A stretch of 55,580 nucleotides of DNA from Virgibacillus sp. AGTR (GTDB lineage Bacteria > Bacillota > Bacilli > Bacillales > Amphibacillaceae). Position numbers and translations under genes: made by a program. The stretch spans positions 1-55,580 of the forward strand of contig NZ_JAJERH010000024.1 in assembly GCF_016919725.2 (NCBI RefSeq), written 5' to 3'. Below are positions 18,419-26,654 of the stretch, in pieces. Under the pieces are notes generated by a model that was not told where the DNA came from, ran no database searches, and saw only the letters and a program-made list of their open reading frames with translations. Position 1 is the stretch's first letter, and the number at the start of each line of letters is the position of its first letter.

Positions 18419-18682
18419 CTAGGTTAGCATAACAACAACCGGCAAACTTCTTTTCAATTGCTCCATATAACTTTTTTTGAGGACATTTACTGACAGTCGA
18501 TCAATATGTAGACGCTTTAAAAACAAGATTATTTTAATTGCTTCAATTTTGTCATAATCATAATAACGATAATTCGTTTCAACTTCTATTTACGAAGGCT
18601 TTAATAAGTCAATTTCATCATAATACCGTAATATTTTAACAGACACATTACATATTTTTGAGAACCTTTCTATGGTATATCA
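18419..18682 (-). pseudogene. MerR-family regulator remnant
   Basis: The minus strand reads YTIERFSKICNVSVKILRYY, then DEIDLLKPS, a stop codon, then IEVETNYRYYDYDKIEAIKI and ILFLKRLHID. This is the N-terminal HTH of a MerR regulator with the start codon lost and an in-frame stop where a tyrosine codon is expected. At 18480-18501 it runs into 22 bp identical to repeat R1 copy B, after which the reading frame no longer resembles MerR. Confidence 0.65.
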
Positions 18683-18807
18683 TTTTATTCTTTCAATCAT
18701 TTTAATGTTCTGTATAAATAGTATTAACTATTTATTTTATAATAAACAATATTTTTTTAAATTATCATAATTTTCAACGTATTCCCCTTCACGGTAATAA
18801 TGAAGGG

Positions 18808-19425
18808 TTATTTCATATAGTCTTCAACTAATTCAAAACACTTTTCTTCGGTAAGATTGTTCTGGACCGTTACATATTCTAACTGTTCCATCGTGCCACC
18901 TTTATATTTTAGCGATGCCTCTTTTGCAGTATGATCTCGGTACGCTATCCATTCACGCTGTTCCTTCCTTAGTTGATCCATCTCTTCTTTAGGTAGTTGC
19001 TCCTTTAGGGCTCCATAAATTTCATTTAACAATTCATCCCAAATATCGTATGCATCTCCTTCAACTTTTTTCAACGCATATGTTGTATCGTCTATCGGAT
19101 TTTTTCGCATCTCCTCCACTTCATTCTTCGTATCATTTAATTTCTTAAGGTACTGATCCTTCAAACTAGCTGTATCTTTTGCTGGTACATTGTTTGTCGT
19201 ATCTCCCTTTTCATCGGTACCATTACTTCCAGTATCTGTGTTCGTATTGTTGGTATTTGTGTCATTATCTGTCGAAGCTGCACTTGCAGAATCGTCATTT
19301 GTATTTTGACTAGAGTTTTTATTTGGTGACTGATTGTCCAATGTAGACTCGTCAGATGAGGTTCCACAAGCAGTCAATATTACTAAAACTACTGTTAACA
19401 TGCCTAATAAGAATTTGCGTTTCAT
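18808..19425 (-). CDS. Lipoprotein with LprI-like (DUF1311) domain
   Basis: 205 residues. A signal peptide ends in a lipobox LTAC (Cys20), so the protein is probably lipid-anchored outside the membrane. Residues 20-90 are a low-complexity linker rich in S, N, T and D. The C-terminal 100 residues hold the LprI-type helical domain, with EVEEMRKNPID, DAYDIWDELLNEIY and the family hallmark KEQREWIAYRDHTAK. LprI domains inhibit lysozyme in some bacteria; that function here is unproven. ATG behind AAAGG. Confidence 0.82.
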   Translation of the reverse strand: MKRKFLLGMLTVVLVILTACGTSSDESTLDNQSPNKNSSQNTNDDSASAASTDNDTNTNNTNTDTGSNGTDEKGDTTNNVPAKDTASLKDQYLKKLNDTKNEVEEMRKNPIDDTTYALKKVEGDAYDIWDELLNEIYGALKEQLPKEEMDQLRKEQREWIAYRDHTAKEASLKYKGGTMEQLEYVTVQNNLTEEKCFELVEDYMK

Positions 19426-19928
19426 TGAAATACTACCTTTCTTCTCATTATTCTTCCTCGTGACTACATTTAATTTATCAAAAAAGATGCTCTTCCTAAA
19501 TTAATCTACCTAAAACTTTCCCGAAAGCCATCCATTTTTGTTTTTGTAACCTATTGAATTTGGTTTACTTTGTTCAACTCTACTAATTCAATGGCTTCCA
19601 TTATTTAACCCCCGTCACATATTAAATCCTATTACTGAAGTATCTGGTTATCACTATTTAACAATCTTCGTTATGTTTTTTTATTTTATCATATTTTAAA
19701 ATTACTTATGATCTAGATCTATCCTTACACTTCTCATTTCAATTAAATTCAACTTGGATTGATATTGATTTTAGGATTGAATCTAAATAAGTACTATTGC
19801 TCACTCTCTTCTTTTTCCTCCCTCTTTCTTCTTTAGACTATACCAACTTTTTAACAGAAAAAACTAGATGAAAGACCAACGATAAGTTTATAACAATAAG
19901 GTAACCACTTTATGATCCCCAACCATTA
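19426..19928. other. Intergenic stretch, no gene seen
   Basis: About 500 bp of AT-rich DNA between two convergent-looking minus-strand units. I see no coding frame with family resemblance, no repeat shared with the rest of the window and no RNA gene. Confidence 0.5.
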
Positions 19929-19960
19929 GAAAAGGAACGAGGTCTAATGAACTCCGTTCC
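19929..19960 (-). terminator. Terminator of the PadR-pentapeptide operon
   Basis: On the minus strand GGAACGGAG pairs with CTCGTTCC (one bulge) and is followed by TTTTCT, about 23 nt past the stop codon. Confidence 0.65.
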
Positions 19961-19982
19961 AACTAATAATGCTTTATTTAGT

Positions 19983-20714
19983 TTAAATTACTGTAACATT
20001 GGTCAAATCTGCTTTATTCTTCTTCAGTACTGCATATGTTACCTTATCCATTGTTGCACCATCAAAATTCGCTTTGTTACAAGCGTATGCATACTTGAAC
20101 GAAGCATTTTTAAATACAGCATTTTTAAAATTCGTACCCTTTAATCCCGAACTATAAAAATTCGTGCCATTGAAAATTTGATTTTCGAATGGAACACCCG
20201 ATAAATCAGAATAGCTTAAATCTGTATTATTCAACTTGGCATGTTTAAAACTTGTCTTGGATAAATCCGACTTTGATAATTTAGCTCCTGTAAGATTTGC
20301 ACCATCGAATATTACATTCCTTAAATCACAAACGATAAATGAGCTATAAGATAAATCGGCTTCAGTAAAATCGGCATCTCTTAGATCGCTTTTGCTAAAC
20401 TCTGCTTTTTTTAAACTTACCCCTTTAAAATCAGCTTCACGAAGATCCATTTTAGTGAAATCCATTTCCTTTTCCTGCTGCTGGAGCATAGTTTGCTTTT
20501 CTGCATTAGAATCCAACATTTCGGATATATTCCCAATAGATTTTATCGTCATGCTAAAAGCAGTTTCATCATCATGTCCCTGTTCTCTTAAATCATTTAA
20601 TTTCTCTTGCAAATTATTCATTATTTCTTCTTTTAATTCCTTAACTGAGTTTGTCTCCACATAAGGTGAAAACTCATTATCCAGATATTTACTTAACTTT
20701 TCATTCATTTCCAT
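19983..20714 (-). CDS. HAAS-domain protein fused to pentapeptide repeats
   Basis: About 243 residues. Residues 1-75 form a HAAS-like helical domain (NEKLSKYLDNEFSPYV, VKELKEEIMNNLQEKLNDLR and TAFSMTIKSIGNISEML), the module usually coupled to PadR regulators and fused to membrane domains. Here it is joined to some 25 pentapeptide repeats of A(D/N)Lxx type from about residue 90 (LREADFKGVSL, LRDADFTEADLSYSSF and so on), which fold as a right-handed beta helix. No membrane segment is present. The start is one of three codons (GTG 20720, ATG 20714, ATG 20708), all overlapping the end of padR, so the two are coupled. Confidence 0.82.
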   Translation of the reverse strand: MEMNEKLSKYLDNEFSPYVETNSVKELKEEIMNNLQEKLNDLREQGHDDETAFSMTIKSIGNISEMLDSNAEKQTMLQQQEKEMDFTKMDLREADFKGVSLKKAEFSKSDLRDADFTEADLSYSSFIVCDLRNVIFDGANLTGAKLSKSDLSKTSFKHAKLNNTDLSYSDLSGVPFENQIFNGTNFYSSGLKGTNFKNAVFKNASFKYAYACNKANFDGATMDKVTYAVLKKNKADLTNVTVI

Positions 20715-21054
20715 ATCCACCTTTCTCTAATAATTGATCTAAAATCCGTTTAGTGTTCTCCCAGTTCTTTATATTTTCGATATACGTGTCTTTCCCTTTT
20801 TCTGTAATTTTATAATATTTCCTTCTTCCACCAGAGGTCTCATCTCCCCAGTAGGACACGATATGGCCATCTTTTTCAAGCCTTTTCAGACTTGAATACA
20901 TGGTAGCCTCTTTTAATTCATATTCCCCAGCTGAGTTCTCTACTATTAACTTGGTTATTTTATACCCATATTTATCTCCAGTCATCAACAGGTTCAAAAT
21001 TATTGTATCGGTATGTCCTCTTAGTAGATCCGAGGAAACTTTCTTATTTACCAT
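20701..21054 (-). CDS. PadR-family transcriptional regulator
   Basis: 117 residues from the ATG at 21054, 7 nt after GGAGGTG; a GTG two codons earlier overlaps that site. It shows the PadR winged helix: LRGHTDTIILNLLMTGDKYGY, then LKEATMYSSLKRLEKDGHI, SYWGDETSGGRRKYYKIT and a C-terminal dimerisation helix. It overlaps the HAAS-pentapeptide gene and should autoregulate this two-gene operon. Confidence 0.92.
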   Translation of the reverse strand: MVNKKVSSDLLRGHTDTIILNLLMTGDKYGYKITKLIVENSAGEYELKEATMYSSLKRLEKDGHIVSYWGDETSGGRRKYYKITEKGKDTYIENIKNWENTKRILDQLLEKGGYGNE

Positions 21055-21514
21055 ATTCACACCTCCTATACCATACCTACAATACTTCTAACTTCAGTGT
21101 ATTGGCAGTTGTATCGTTGATCATCGCCCCACTTCCTTATAATTATAATATACATCATATTACTATGGTCGTCAATGTACTTTTACGATAATTATACTTT
21201 TCCAATTAAAATGATGTCTCGATATAGGAAACTATAAAAGATCCTTCCCAGTCTAAATCGTCCTACATCTCTCCTTAATCAGAGATTCCCCCTATTGTTA
21301 ACCTAAAGTCAGTGTACTAAGTTCTCATTTAGAAATCGAAAGAAGAAAGATTATTATGTTAAATGTAGAAGCATTAGGATGACGTTATAGTTGGGAATTA
21401 TACTGCGTATAAATTGAAAAAATCGTGCAGATTGATATAGTGAGGACTGCAATTGGAATGGGTGGATACTGCCCAAAACACTATTGATAAGGATTGAGGG
21501 GGTATTAGGGAATA
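21055..21514. other. Intergenic stretch, no gene seen
   Basis: About 460 bp upstream of padR. The first 120 bp should hold the padR promoter (TATAATATACATC on the plus strand near 21140 reads as a palindrome-rich AT tract). Beyond that nothing recognisable appears before repeat R2; a 69-codon frame on the minus strand here looks non-coding. Confidence 0.45.
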
Positions 21515-21715
21515 ACAAAAGCGTAAGCACCCGATTAGAAACAGAGCGAGTCAACGGAGACAACGAAATTACGGTGTGCTTGTGAGCCGATGATGACTTT
21601 TGCGTAGGGGGTCGTGAAGTCGCCTCGTTTCTGGGTGCTGGAGCTGGACGCGGCCCAATACGCCCATATTATATAGGCTCAAATTTCATCATTTCCTAGT
21701 CTATGAAAAGAAACT
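21515..21715. repeat. Structured repeat family R2, copy 1
   Basis: About 200 bp that recurs at 41882-42085. Shared blocks include GATTAGAAAC, GAGCCGATGAT, TCGTGAAGTC, GAGCTGGACGCGGC and CTCAAATTT. Its arms are inverted repeats of each other: AGCACCC-GATTAGAAAC on one side and GTTTCTGGGTGCT on the other, so the whole unit could fold as a long cruciform or RNA hairpin. It resembles the intergenic GCGCAAGCGCC...GCTGGAGCTGGAC repeats scattered in Bacillaceae genomes. No coding frame. Confidence 0.75.
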
Positions 21716-21926
21716 GGATCACTTGGATTCAGCCCCGGATTAGAATGGATATTATATTGCATCATAATTGAGTTGAGTACCTATTATTTCGTCACCGCTG
21801 CTTTTTTACATAATAGTAGAAAGAAGCGTTTAGGAGATTGGAATAAGCGTACTCTGGGTAATCAAGCTCTTATTGGAGTAATTTAAGTATGCCATCATTT
21901 AGCGAAACAAAAGGTTTTTTATTAAA

Positions 21927-21975
21927 AAGCGTCAAGTGCTCACGCAATTCTGAATTACGTAAGTACTCGACGCTT
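21927..21975 (-). terminator. Terminator of the cupin gene
   Basis: AAGCGTC and GACGCTT form the outer stem with an inner AATTC/GAATT stem; on the minus strand TTTTT follows. It lies 35 nt past the cupin stop. Confidence 0.7.
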
Positions 21976-22009
21976 ATTTTAACTGCCAACAGACATTAGA
22001 TGCTTATTA

Positions 22010-22327
22010 TCAGTCTATTTTCCTTTTAGGCTCCACCAGCATGATGTGTGATTCCTTTTCGGCGAAAGGCTTATGCTCGACGCCTCCTGGGACAATACAC
22101 ATCTCGCCCTTAGAAATTTTTACTTGCCCATCACGAAAATCGATGAACATCTCCCCTTCAAGCACGATAAATAGCTTATCTGTATCAGGATGCTCGTGCC
22201 ATATAAAATCTCCATCAATTTTAACAAGCTCAATTTGATCGTCATTCATTTCACCAATAACTTGTGGGGACCAATAATCGTTAATTTTAGATAACTCGTC
22301 CTTTAGTTTTATAGGTTGGTAATGGAT
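22010..22327 (-). CDS. Small cupin protein whose start codon appears to be ATC
   Basis: The cupin core is clear: FIWHEHPDTDKLFIVLEGE (motif 1, metal His/Glu) and KGEMCIVPGGVEHKPFAE (motif 2). The first ordinary start, ATG at 22249, has no ribosome site and would remove the family's N-terminal strand. The frame continues upstream as HYQPIKLKDELSKINDYW and SPQVIGE, matching the usual ~110-residue small cupins. It reaches an ATC codon (22325-22327) 7 nt after a perfect AAGGAGG. So either ATC is used or an ATG has mutated and the protein is made poorly. The ligand is unknown. Confidence 0.7.
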   Translation of the reverse strand: MHYQPIKLKDELSKINDYWSPQVIGEMNDDQIELVKIDGDFIWHEHPDTDKLFIVLEGEMFIDFRDGQVKISKGEMCIVPGGVEHKPFAEKESHIMLVEPKRKID

Positions 22328-22497
22328 AATAATCCCTCCTTATTTTGACTTCCGCTATACCGTTACAGTAATGAGTAAAAAAATAGTATGCATTAGTAAA
22401 GCTCTTTACGTTTAAAAAGAAGATGCTCAGGCCAAACCTTGTCGTTCGGTTGTTACAACTGAGTGATTTCAATAACTTTTATCTCCACCTTTTAGAA

Positions 22498-23475
22498 CTA
22501 ACGTAAAGAATTTATTATATTTTGTAACGCATATTCGATAGCCAATGGACCACCAGTAATAGCGGAAGTATCCATTAAATAGACATTGCTTTTCTTCACA
22601 GCATTCAGGTTGTTCCATACATTACTTTGTTCTAATTCGTTCATCAATTTATCCTCTTTTGTAATGTCGCCTATAAGGAAAATATGATCTGCTTGAATCG
22701 TTGAAATTCCTTCAAACGTAATAAACTCATTATTAGTACCTTTAAATGTCTTATCTGGTGTAAGCCCCAGCCCCCTACTTTTATCAAACGCTAGTGTATA
22801 GACAGGATTTTCTTCACCTAGAACATTAAACGTTTTTCCATCCCAAGATACTATAAATGCTACTGACTCTCCTTCAATTGCCTTTAATGCTTCACGACCC
22901 GTTTCAATCGCTTTCATCATATGATCGATTACTTTTTCCGCTTCGTCTTCCTTTCCAATAATCTCGGCTACTGTACGAAGACCGTATTGCCAATCTTCAT
23001 AGATGTCATTGGAGTTTAGTGTAATGACAGGCGCAATTTTTTCTAAAGAGTCATGTATCTCTTTATGATGTTCTGTGGCTATAATATAATCAGGCTCAGT
23101 AGATAGAATCTTTTCAATATTAGGGGACAGTTTATCTCCTAATTCTTCAGTTGAATCCAGCTTTCCTTTTAAATAAGATAGAGAAGATAGATATTCTTTT
23201 TCTGTAGAAGCAGTAGGTGGTTCACCTAGTGCAACTAATATTTCAGGATAAAAATACCATAGCGTGGCCAATTTTTCAGGTTTCTTCTCCATAATAATTT
23301 CTTTACCAGATGCATCCTTAAACGTTCTCGGCCATTCCGTTTCATCTATATTAACTTCTGTTTCAGGTTCAACTTCTGAGACTGATCCATTATTATTTTC
23401 AGTAGGCGTTTTATTACAACCAGCTAGTATGCCTACTAATATTATTAAGAACAGAAGTCCTTTCATTTTTTGCAT
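22498..23475 (-). CDS. Siderophore/iron ABC transporter substrate-binding lipoprotein
   Basis: 325 residues. A signal peptide ends in a lipobox LAGC (Cys19), followed by an acidic linker. The rest is a FepB/BtuF-type fold: FKDASGKEIIMEKKPEKLAT, then STEPDYIIATEHHKEIHDSL, a long central helix and VYLMDTSAITGGPLAIEYAL at the end. It would hand an iron chelate to a membrane permease. No permease or ATPase gene is adjacent, so it must use one encoded elsewhere. It lies 86 nt after an AraC-type regulator on the same strand, the same pair of modules found fused in B. subtilis Btr. Confidence 0.88.
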   Translation of the reverse strand: MQKMKGLLFLIILVGILAGCNKTPTENNNGSVSEVEPETEVNIDETEWPRTFKDASGKEIIMEKKPEKLATLWYFYPEILVALGEPPTASTEKEYLSSLSYLKGKLDSTEELGDKLSPNIEKILSTEPDYIIATEHHKEIHDSLEKIAPVITLNSNDIYEDWQYGLRTVAEIIGKEDEAEKVIDHMMKAIETGREALKAIEGESVAFIVSWDGKTFNVLGEENPVYTLAFDKSRGLGLTPDKTFKGTNNEFITFEGISTIQADHIFLIGDITKEDKLMNELEQSNVWNNLNAVKKSNVYLMDTSAITGGPLAIEYALQNIINSLR

Positions 23476-23561
23476 ATTAATTTCCCCCTATACCATGTTG
23501 CCTGTGGCTTTCCATTAGTATAGTACATTCATTTTCAGTTAAGAATGGATGCTTGTTGAAA

Positions 23562-24389
23562 TTAGCATGGATTATTGATGAACTTCTCGCGATATTTAGT
23601 AGGAGAAATGCCAACTTGCTTCTTGAACACTCTACTAAAATAGAAGGGGTCAGTGATTCCAACAGCTTGTGCAATTTGTTGTATAGACACATTTCTTGTA
23701 AATAACATTTTTTGTGCCATCTTTATTCGATAGTTTAATAGATATTCTGCCGGTCCCATCCCTGCATGTCTTCTAAATACGTAAGAAAGTCGATTTCGAT
23801 TAACGTTATATTGTTCTTCAAGCGATGCTATTGTAAGGCTTTGATAATAGTTTTCATGAATATAATTAGATACCCGTTCGAATAAAGTATGTGATTCACA
23901 GCTATTTTGCCTATTAATAACAGATAATAAGACTTCATTCAGTGCTTCGCGAAACAGCATTTCGGTCTGAAACATTGAAATGCCTCCACGCTGATTATAT
24001 ACTTGCCACAGGCGCATAAGTAATTCGACAAGTCGAGGGGATTGCCCTGTTGATAATTCAAAATGCTGTTGAGAAAAGCTAGTGTCTTCTAGTTTTGAGT
24101 TACCTATCCGATATAGAACTAGAATATATTCCCAGTTTGTGTCACCAAACATTTTTTGAGCCAGTTCCATTTTTGCACCCCCATGGATAATTTTCCCTGG
24201 GGAAAGGATATAAGGTGTACCATTAAATTGAAATTGTGTCCTCCCTGCAAGTGGAAAGACAAATCCAGGAAAAGAGTCTGTATAATCAGCGTCAGGTACA
24301 CCTGGGTTTTTAGCATAACGATATATTCCTTCTACTTGAAAAGGATTGTCTGCGAGATACTCTGCTAATTGATGAACGTCCATTTTCAA
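23562..24389 (-). CDS. AraC-family regulator, probably of iron-siderophore uptake
   Basis: 275 residues. The N-terminal half is an AraC cupin-like sensor (GFVFPLAGRTQFQFNGTPYI and PGKIIHGGAKMELAQ). The C-terminal 100 residues carry two HTHs: LTIASLEEQYNVNRNRLSYVF, and VSIQQIAQAVGITDPFYFSR followed by VFKKQVGISPTKYR. The likely start is TTG at 24389, behind GAGG, with ATG two codons on as an alternative. Because a siderophore-binding lipoprotein follows in the same direction, it probably activates iron uptake in response to the chelate. I could not find a Fur box upstream. Confidence 0.82.
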   Translation of the reverse strand: MKMDVHQLAEYLADNPFQVEGIYRYAKNPGVPDADYTDSFPGFVFPLAGRTQFQFNGTPYILSPGKIIHGGAKMELAQKMFGDTNWEYILVLYRIGNSKLEDTSFSQQHFELSTGQSPRLVELLMRLWQVYNQRGGISMFQTEMLFREALNEVLLSVINRQNSCESHTLFERVSNYIHENYYQSLTIASLEEQYNVNRNRLSYVFRRHAGMGPAEYLLNYRIKMAQKMLFTRNVSIQQIAQAVGITDPFYFSRVFKKQVGISPTKYREKFINNPC

Positions 24390-24541
24390 AATGCTTGCCT
24401 CATTTCACTAATAATTTGCCTGTAAGCTGTGAAATCAACCGATGTACATGCTGTACCACTCTACACCTAAGTATTACATACACTTCAACAAGCACGGTTG
24501 GGTTTCCCATAAGCCGTGCAACTTACCATAAATTTCTTCAT

Positions 24542-25030
24542 TTAATCCATTACACTCTTTTGTTGTCCCTGCCTGCGGTTAGTGTATATGCTAATGGGTA
24601 GATACCCTAATATTCCTCCGAGTGTATTCAAAATAACATCATCAACATCAAAACTACCAAAGCCGAAAATAAGTTGAATTAGTTCGAATGTTAAACTTAA
24701 AGAAAGAGCTGCAATTGTAATCTTTTTAAACCTATGGAACTTGCTTGATAACAGTGGAAGAATAAATCCGAATGGCATAAACCCAATAATATTTCCAGTT
24801 AGATTTTCAACCCGTATGTTGATGTTTATATCATTCGCCAAGAACAAATAATACGTAATCGTCTTAAATGGAATAAAATTGTGGTTATTCCAGTAATAGC
24901 CATCAAAATTAAATGTAAAATGGCTCATAATGTCTGGAATGGCAAGGTGTTTGAATAGAATTAGTTTTGAAAGAATGAACAAATAACAGCATAATACAAC
25001 TGTTAATCCTACTTTCAATAAAATTTTCAT
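24542..25030 (-). CDS. VanZ-family membrane protein
   Basis: 162 residues from the ATG at 25030 (AGGGGA upstream); an upstream in-frame ATG at 25114 would overlap the previous gene. Four to five membrane helices with the VanZ signature: a first helix, an extracellular loop with NFIPFKTI, then LTGNIIGFMPFGFILPLL and FDVDDVILNTLGGILGYLP. VanZ proteins lower binding of lipoglycopeptides such as teicoplanin at the cell surface. It follows a HAAS-VanZ fusion with the same motifs and looks like a tandem duplicate that lost the HAAS part. Confidence 0.82.
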   Translation of the reverse strand: MKILLKVGLTVVLCCYLFILSKLILFKHLAIPDIMSHFTFNFDGYYWNNHNFIPFKTITYYLFLANDININIRVENLTGNIIGFMPFGFILPLLSSKFHRFKKITIAALSLSLTFELIQLIFGFGSFDVDDVILNTLGGILGYLPISIYTNRRQGQQKSVMD

Positions 25031-25110
25031 AATCACTATTCCCCTAATTCTCGATATTTCTACAAACCTTTTAAAAAATCTATTGCACTTTGTATGGAAT
25101 GTTAACCGAA

Positions 25111-25878
25111 TCAATTTGTTGTTCTTCGAACGAAACTTCCCTTTGGAAAAGTGATGACACTTTTGGCTATCTTTAAAATCAGAAAACCAATGATACTGCC
25201 AATTGTATTCAAAATGACATCATCAATATCGAATTGCCCAATTTTTAAAGCCAGCTGCAAAGTTTCAATTGAAAAACTAATAACGGTTGAAGCAACAATT
25301 ACCCTAGTAAATCTACTGTATTTTTTAATTAATAAAGGAAGAAAAATTCCCAGTGGCAGAAAAATTAAAATGTTTCCTAATGTGTTATTGATGATGATAT
25401 CCATATTAAAACGGTCAGCTCCAGATATGTATTCGATGGTATTTTTAAACGGAATGAAATTCGAATTGACCTTTATAAATTCAACATAGCCTTCTGAATT
25501 CATTGGAGTAAAAACATATCTGTTAAATGTACCTCCAGTTACGTAGTAATCGTTGATTCGGAAAATGATACGTTGAAAGAGTAACTTAAATAGAATAATA
25601 AATGAGTAAAGACCAAATAAAATCCATGTTCCTATCTTAGTTGCTTTATAGAATGGAAACAGTGACTCCTGTAAACCTTTCGTTAATTGTTTTTGTTCTC
25701 CAAAACTCTCTAACGCCTTTTTTGTTGATTCTTCCTTAGTAAAACCTTGATCTATATATTCATTTTTTAATAAATGTAAATGATCTCTCATTTCATCAAT
25801 TATTTCTCTCTTTTCTTCCTCGTCACAATGTAATTGATTCACAACTTTATCAATATAATTTTCGATTTTTTTATCCAT
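25111..25878 (-). CDS. HAAS-VanZ fusion membrane protein
   Basis: 255 residues from the ATG at 25878 (GGAGGG 6 nt upstream). Residues 1-75 are a HAAS domain (MDKKIENYIDKVVNQL, EEEKREIIDEMRDHLHLL and STKKALESFGEQKQL). The remainder is a VanZ domain with five membrane helices, the NFIPFKNTIEYI loop, NTLGNILIFLPLGIFLPLL and FDIDDVILNTIGSIIGFL. HAAS domains couple such membrane proteins to PadR regulators, and a padR gene overlaps its start. It forms an operon with the VanZ gene that follows. Confidence 0.85.
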   Translation of the reverse strand: MDKKIENYIDKVVNQLHCDEEEKREIIDEMRDHLHLLKNEYIDQGFTKEESTKKALESFGEQKQLTKGLQESLFPFYKATKIGTWILFGLYSFIILFKLLFQRIIFRINDYYVTGGTFNRYVFTPMNSEGYVEFIKVNSNFIPFKNTIEYISGADRFNMDIIINNTLGNILIFLPLGIFLPLLIKKYSRFTRVIVASTVISFSIETLQLALKIGQFDIDDVILNTIGSIIGFLILKIAKSVITFPKGSFVRRTTN

Positions 25879-26201
25879 GCGATACCCTCCGAACATACTT
25901 TAATTAAATTACTTATTTGATTCCATTCCTTTAATTTCTTATCTAACTCTTTCTTCCCATCTTGTGTGATCCTATAGTACTTCCTTCTCCCGCCATTCTC
26001 TGAACTGCCCCAATAAGATTGAAGCCATTCTTTGTTTTCTAATCGCTTCAAAGCGGGATATAACGTCCCTTCACTCATGTTGTATAGTTCATTACTATTT
26101 TCTTTTAATGTTTTTACTATTTCATAACCATACATGTCCCTTTTATTTAATAGAGATAAAAATAAAATATCAATACTACCCTTCATTATCTCTTTGTCCA
26201 T
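25839..26201 (-). CDS. PadR-family transcriptional regulator
   Basis: 120 residues from the ATG at 26201, behind GAGGTG; the open frame goes further upstream without a ribosome site. PadR winged helix: MKGSIDILFLSLLNKRDMYG, YEIVKTLKEN, MSEGTLYPALKRLENKEW and SYWGSSENGGRRKYYRITQDG. Its stop lies 40 bp inside the HAAS-VanZ gene, an unusually long overlap. The last dozen residues look unlike other PadR tails, so the original stop may have been lost. It heads a padR-HAAS-VanZ-VanZ operon and probably senses cell-wall stress or drugs. Confidence 0.9.
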   Translation of the reverse strand: MDKEIMKGSIDILFLSLLNKRDMYGYEIVKTLKENSNELYNMSEGTLYPALKRLENKEWLQSYWGSSENGGRRKYYRITQDGKKELDKKLKEWNQISNLIKVCSEGIAWIKKSKIILIKL

Positions 26202-26441
26202 AAACGACACCTCACTTTCAAACGAATTATATTTACATCGTAACACAATAGTACATCGCATTACAAGGTTAAAAAAAATTGACCTATCAAATTCACACTT
26301 TACAGACGAATTAGTCCCAAAATAGAGAAACAACAGCCAGTGAAGACAATTCTATTTCTATTTTTGAAAAGAGGGATAAAAAATATAATTATAAAAAAGG
26401 AGCCCCAGAAAAGAGTAAAGTCAGCAATGAACAAGAGGTAT

Positions 26442-26490
26442 GAAAAAGACCCGAAAATCGGAAAAGATTATTTTCACGAAAAACGGGGTC
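26442..26490. repeat. Hairpin repeat R3, copy 1
   Basis: GAAAAAGACCCG pairs with CGGGGTC around ATTATTTTCACGAAAAA. The same unit recurs at 33189-33237, where it acts as a terminator for rlmCD. Here no gene ends nearby on either strand. Confidence 0.6.
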
Positions 26491-26528
26491 ATTGTCATTA
26501 TTAAAATCATTTGTCATAGAGCCCATTA

Positions 26529-26591
26529 CGGACACGATCTATCTTCAAGGCACTTCTCCAATAAGCCGCTCACAATAGGCTATCATGTCCG
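26529..26591. repeat. Nested inverted repeat in intergenic DNA
   Basis: CGGACACGAT (26529-26538) pairs with ATCATGTCCG (26582-26591), and AGCC/GGCT forms an inner stem. Short GCGGACA-type intergenic repeats of this look are common in Bacillaceae. No gene is associated. Confidence 0.5.
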
Positions 26592-26654
26592 CTACTCTCT
26601 GAAAACGCAAATATTGAATAGTAAAGTATGTCATTCTATGAAGCAAAAAATTGC

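Noticed and set aside
21354-21563. 69-codon minus-strand frame
   Set aside because: No ribosome site, no recognisable motif, and it overlaps repeat R2.
24390-24541. Fur box upstream of the iron-related AraC gene
   Set aside because: No stretch close to GATAATGATTATC was found in the intergenic region.
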